NCBI GenBank assembly: GCA_017461825.1
Contig: JAFTXB010000223.1
Location: 1-15,058, forward strand
DNA length: 15,058 bases
DNA from: Clostridia bacterium
GTDB lineage: Bacteria > Bacillota > Clostridia > Oscillospirales > CAG-272
Direction: 5' to 3'
Shown piece by piece: positions 12,646 to 15,058 of this stretch. Both the position numbers and the translations under genes were made by a program. The notes beneath the pieces were generated by a model, which was not told the DNA's origin, did not search any database, and saw only the letters and a list, made by a program, of their open reading frames with translations. How positions within the stretch are numbered: position 1 is the stretch's first letter; the number at the start of each line of letters is the position of its first letter.

Positions 12646-14838
12646 TTATGGCAGCGGTACACCGGTTGCGGGGATCTTGATCTTTTTGAGCGATTTTGCG
12701 CCGTCGGGGATCGAATCGAGGTCGGTAGTGGCGCGGACGAGTGTTTGTCCCTTCTTCATCGACATCAGCGTTACGCCGCCCGACGTGCGGGTGGACATGA
12801 GCGGAATGAGCGACGATTTGATGACGATGGCACGGTTGTCGGAGGAGACGAGCATGATCTCCATCGGGGATTTTTCATAGAATGCCGCCACGATGGGGGA
12901 GGACTTGGAAAATGCCGAGGTCAGCTTGCGGCGGTTGCCCGTGATCTCGTAGTTTGAGACCGACACGCGCACGCCCTTGCCGTTTTCAAAAATGAATACC
13001 ATGTTTTCCTTTTGCGGGTATTTATTTTGGATTTTCATAAAGATCGGCTTTTCGTCGGGATCCATTTTCAGCGTTACGGGCAGGTAATCGCCCAGTGCCG
13101 ATGCCTTGGTGGTGTTAAAGTCGTCTGCCTTCGCGCGGTAAAGCTGGGCTTTGTCGGTGAAGAAGATGAGATTGTCGGTGTTCTCGCCGTCGAACAGCGT
13201 AAGGATCTCGTCGCCGTCCTTGCACTTCTGCTCGTCGTTTCCGCGCAGGGATTGGAATGTGATCTTCTTGAAGTAGCCCTCACGCGTCAGCACGAAGCGG
13301 GCGTTGTAGTTTTCAACGTGCTCCTCCTCCTGATATGCCGCGATCGAATCGGCGGCAACGATCTGCGTGCGGCGAGGCTGTCCGTATTTCTTCTTGATAT
13401 CTGTGAGTTGCTTGATGATGAGCGCCTTTTGCTTGAGCTCGTCCTTTAGCGTCTCTTCCATGTCGGCGATCTCCTTTTGCAGATCCTCGATCTCGGAGAT
13501 GCGGTTGAGAATGTATTGGCGGTTGAGGTTGCGCAGCTTGATCTCGGCGATGTAGTTGGCTTGGATCTCGTCAATGTCAAAGCCCTTCATGAGGTTTGGC
13601 ACAACGTCCTCTTCCTTTTCTGTCTTGCGGATGATGCGGATCGCCTTGTCGATGTCAAGCAGGATCTTGCCCAACGCCAAAAGCAGATGCAGCTTGTCTT
13701 TTTTCTTTCCGAGATCGTACGCGATCTCACGGCGCAGACAGTCAAGGCGGAATTTGATCCATTCGTTGAGGATCTCAATGATACCCATCGTGCGAGGTAC
13801 GCTGCCGATCAGGACGTTGAAATTGCATTTAAAGCTGTCCTCCAAGGGTGTGAGCTTGAACAGCTTTGTCATCAGCTTGTCGGGGTCCACGCCGCGGCGG
13901 ATGTCAATAGTCAGCTTAAAGCCGCTGAGGTCGATCTCATCGCGAAAATCGGTGACCTCCTTGAGCTTTCCTTCCTTATAAAGCGCGGTCAGCTTTGCGA
14001 TGATCAGCTCGATGGTGGTGGAATAGGGGATCTGAAGGATATCGATACAGCTTTGCTCCTTGTCGTAGACGTAGCGTGCGCGGAGCTTGACCGAGCCCTG
14101 TCCCGTGGTGTAGATCTGGCGGATCTGCGCTTCGTCGTAAAGCAGGATTCCGCCTCCCGAGAAGTCGGGGGCTTTTACCAGCTCCATCATTTTGTCCACC
14201 GAAAGGTTGGGCTTGCGGAGCAGGGCAATGGTGCCGTCGCAGATCTCTGCTAAGTTGAACGAGCAGATGTCGGACGCCATACCGACCGCGATTCCCTTAT
14301 TCGGCATGACCAGAATGTTGGGAAAGGTGGTGGGGAGCAGGATGGGCTCCTTCATGGTTGCATCGTAGTTGTCCACCATATCCACGGCGTTTTTGTCAAT
14401 GCCCGAAAACAGCTCTGCACAAATGGCGTCCAGCTTGCACTCGGTGTAACGCGCGGCGGATGCCTTCATATCCGAGGAATATTGCTTGCCGAATGCACCC
14501 TTGGAATCCAACAAGGGATGCAGGAGCGTGGCATTTCCGCGCGTCAGACGCACCAGTGTCTCGTAGATCGATGCATCGCCGTGCGGGTTGAGCTTCATGG
14601 TCTGACCCACGATGTTTGCGCTTTTGGTGCGCGCCCCGTTGAGAAGCCCCATTTTATACATGGTGTACAGGAGCTTGCGGTGTGCGGGCTTGAGTCCGTC
14701 GATCTCGGGGATCGCGCGCGAGACGATGACGCTCATGACGTAGGGCATATAGTTTTTCTCGACCGTCTCGGTAATCGGCTGGTAGACGATCGGGGCATAT
14801 ACGATTTCTTTCTTTTCGTTCTTCTTCTTTTTTGCCAT
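12646..14838 (-). CDS. Type IIA topoisomerase subunit A (GyrA/ParC family, clostridial paralogue)
   Basis: The DNA-cleaving subunit of a type II topoisomerase, 730 residues. The catalytic Tyr131 lies in AARYTECKLD. The QRDR equivalent reads NPHGDASIYETLVR (84-97), so the positions matching E. coli GyrA S83 and D87 are Ala89 and Glu93. The winged-helix/tower region follows (ILLPTTFPNILV, KGIAVGMASDI). A coiled coil is at about 440-500 (ISEIEDLQKEIADMEETLKD). The C-terminal part, from about 505, has beta-propeller-like strands but no QRRGGKG-type GyrA box, arguing against classical gyrase and for a topo IV-like role. The N-terminus is Lys-rich (MAKKKKNEKK). AAAGGA is about 13 nt upstream. No B subunit is visible in the window. 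Spacing of 57 nt from the Sua5-like gene suggests a shared transcript. Confidence 0.9.
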   Translation of the reverse strand: MAKKKKNEKKEIVYAPIVYQPITETVEKNYMPYVMSVIVSRAIPEIDGLKPAHRKLLYTMYKMGLLNGARTKSANIVGQTMKLNPHGDASIYETLVRLTRGNATLLHPLLDSKGAFGKQYSSDMKASAARYTECKLDAICAELFSGIDKNAVDMVDNYDATMKEPILLPTTFPNILVMPNKGIAVGMASDICSFNLAEICDGTIALLRKPNLSVDKMMELVKAPDFSGGGILLYDEAQIRQIYTTGQGSVKLRARYVYDKEQSCIDILQIPYSTTIELIIAKLTALYKEGKLKEVTDFRDEIDLSGFKLTIDIRRGVDPDKLMTKLFKLTPLEDSFKCNFNVLIGSVPRTMGIIEILNEWIKFRLDCLRREIAYDLGKKKDKLHLLLALGKILLDIDKAIRIIRKTEKEEDVVPNLMKGFDIDEIQANYIAEIKLRNLNRQYILNRISEIEDLQKEIADMEETLKDELKQKALIIKQLTDIKKKYGQPRRTQIVAADSIAAYQEEEHVENYNARFVLTREGYFKKITFQSLRGNDEQKCKDGDEILTLFDGENTDNLIFFTDKAQLYRAKADDFNTTKASALGDYLPVTLKMDPDEKPIFMKIQNKYPQKENMVFIFENGKGVRVSVSNYEITGNRRKLTSAFSKSSPIVAAFYEKSPMEIMLVSSDNRAIVIKSSLIPLMSTRTSGGVTLMSMKKGQTLVRATTDLDSIPDGAKSLKKIKIPATGVPLP

Positions 14839-14895
14839 GCTTCGGGAGTGGTCCTTTCTGATATGTTTTGGGGATCGGGAAGAATGGTATAAATT

Positions 14896-15057
14896 TTATT
14901 TATCAATCTTTTTTACGGTATGCGCGGCGGCGCGGATCATGCGGTTGTAAAGCGCCAGCCCCAGCCCGTCAAGAGGGGGGAGATGCGCGTAAATGATCTC
15001 TGCGTCGGTATGGTCGGCTTCGCGCAGGGCGGAAAACAGCCGCTTTGCCTGCGATTT
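14896..15057 (-). CDS. Threonylcarbamoyl-AMP synthase (Sua5/YwlC type), C-terminal end only
   Basis: The open frame enters from the right edge and ends at TAA 14898-14896, giving 53 C-terminal residues. It contains KRLFSALREAD, IIYAHLPPLDGLGLALYNRM and IRAAAHTVKK, matching the end of the accessory Sua5 domain, where a GLGLAxxNRxxRAA pattern is typical. The enzyme makes threonylcarbamoyl-adenylate for the t6A modification of ANN-decoding tRNAs. The presence of this domain points to the longer Sua5/YwlC form rather than short TsaC. The catalytic YrdC domain lies outside the window, so its state cannot be judged. It is upstream of the topoisomerase gene on the same strand. Confidence 0.8.
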   Translation of the reverse strand, partial: KSQAKRLFSALREADHTDAEIIYAHLPPLDGLGLALYNRMIRAAAHTVKKIDK

Positions 15058-15058
15058 G

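Noticed and set aside
13477..14253. 258-codon plus-strand frame
   Set aside because: It is a shadow of the topoisomerase gene on the opposite strand, with repetitive Leu/Val/Asp composition typical of antisense frames.
1..15058. CRISPR arrays, transposons, prophage, tRNA or rRNA genes
   Set aside because: Read for regularly spaced repeats, recombinase motifs, terminal inverted repeats and tRNA-like T-arm sequences; none was convincing. A tRNAscan and Rfam search would be needed to exclude small RNAs.

Overview
The window looks like chromosomal housekeeping DNA from a Gram-positive Bacillota, most likely a clostridial gut-type anaerobe near Oscillospirales/Ruminococcaceae. This is inferred from ribonuclease M5, a SigH-like sigma factor, a DUF4364 protein, a CmpB-type (PF06541) membrane protein, a four-CxxC zinc-ribbon protein, a clostridial GyrA/ParC-type topoisomerase subunit and a second-type EF-G. 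Genes carry strong purine-rich Shine-Dalgarno sequences. The AT-rich gaps hold near-consensus vegetative promoters, several with an extended -10. I found no phage, transposase, CRISPR array, toxin or defence genes, and no rRNA or tRNA gene that I could recognise.

Layout. 1-480: 3' part of rnmV (+), closed by a bidirectional terminator. 524-1547: SigH-like sigma factor followed by a zinc-ribbon protein (both -), read from a promoter near 1661-1688. 1949-3166: homoserine dehydrogenase (-), with its own terminator and a promoter back to back with that of a DUF4364 gene (+, 3313-3867). 3943-4972: two overlapping membrane-protein genes (-), CmpB-like followed by an unknown protein. 5116-7859: a multi-pass membrane protein starting with TTG, tightly coupled to methionyl-tRNA synthetase (+). 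7943-9726: glycerol-3-phosphate dehydrogenase and a TatD-family nuclease (+). 9950-11998: an EF-G paralogue (+) with its own promoter and a leader of about 113 nt. 11999-12645: a hairpin-rich gap holding a 50-residue membrane-protein gene (-). 12646-15058: topoisomerase subunit A and the 3' end of a Sua5/YwlC-type gene (-).

Most products serve core information processing (MetRS, EF-G-like factor, RNase M5 for 5S rRNA, t6A synthesis, topoisomerase) or central metabolism (homoserine, glycerol-3-phosphate). metG, tatD and rnmV recall the metS-tatD-rnmV neighbourhood of Bacillus, here rearranged with other genes inserted. I see no evidence for a new multi-gene defence or biosynthetic system. The points most worth a second look are the small GTG-started membrane protein beside a perfect 36-bp palindrome, a recurring hairpin type, the EF-G paralogue without its catalytic histidine, the unknown protein coupled to the CmpB homologue, and an unusual four-cysteine cluster in homoserine dehydrogenase.
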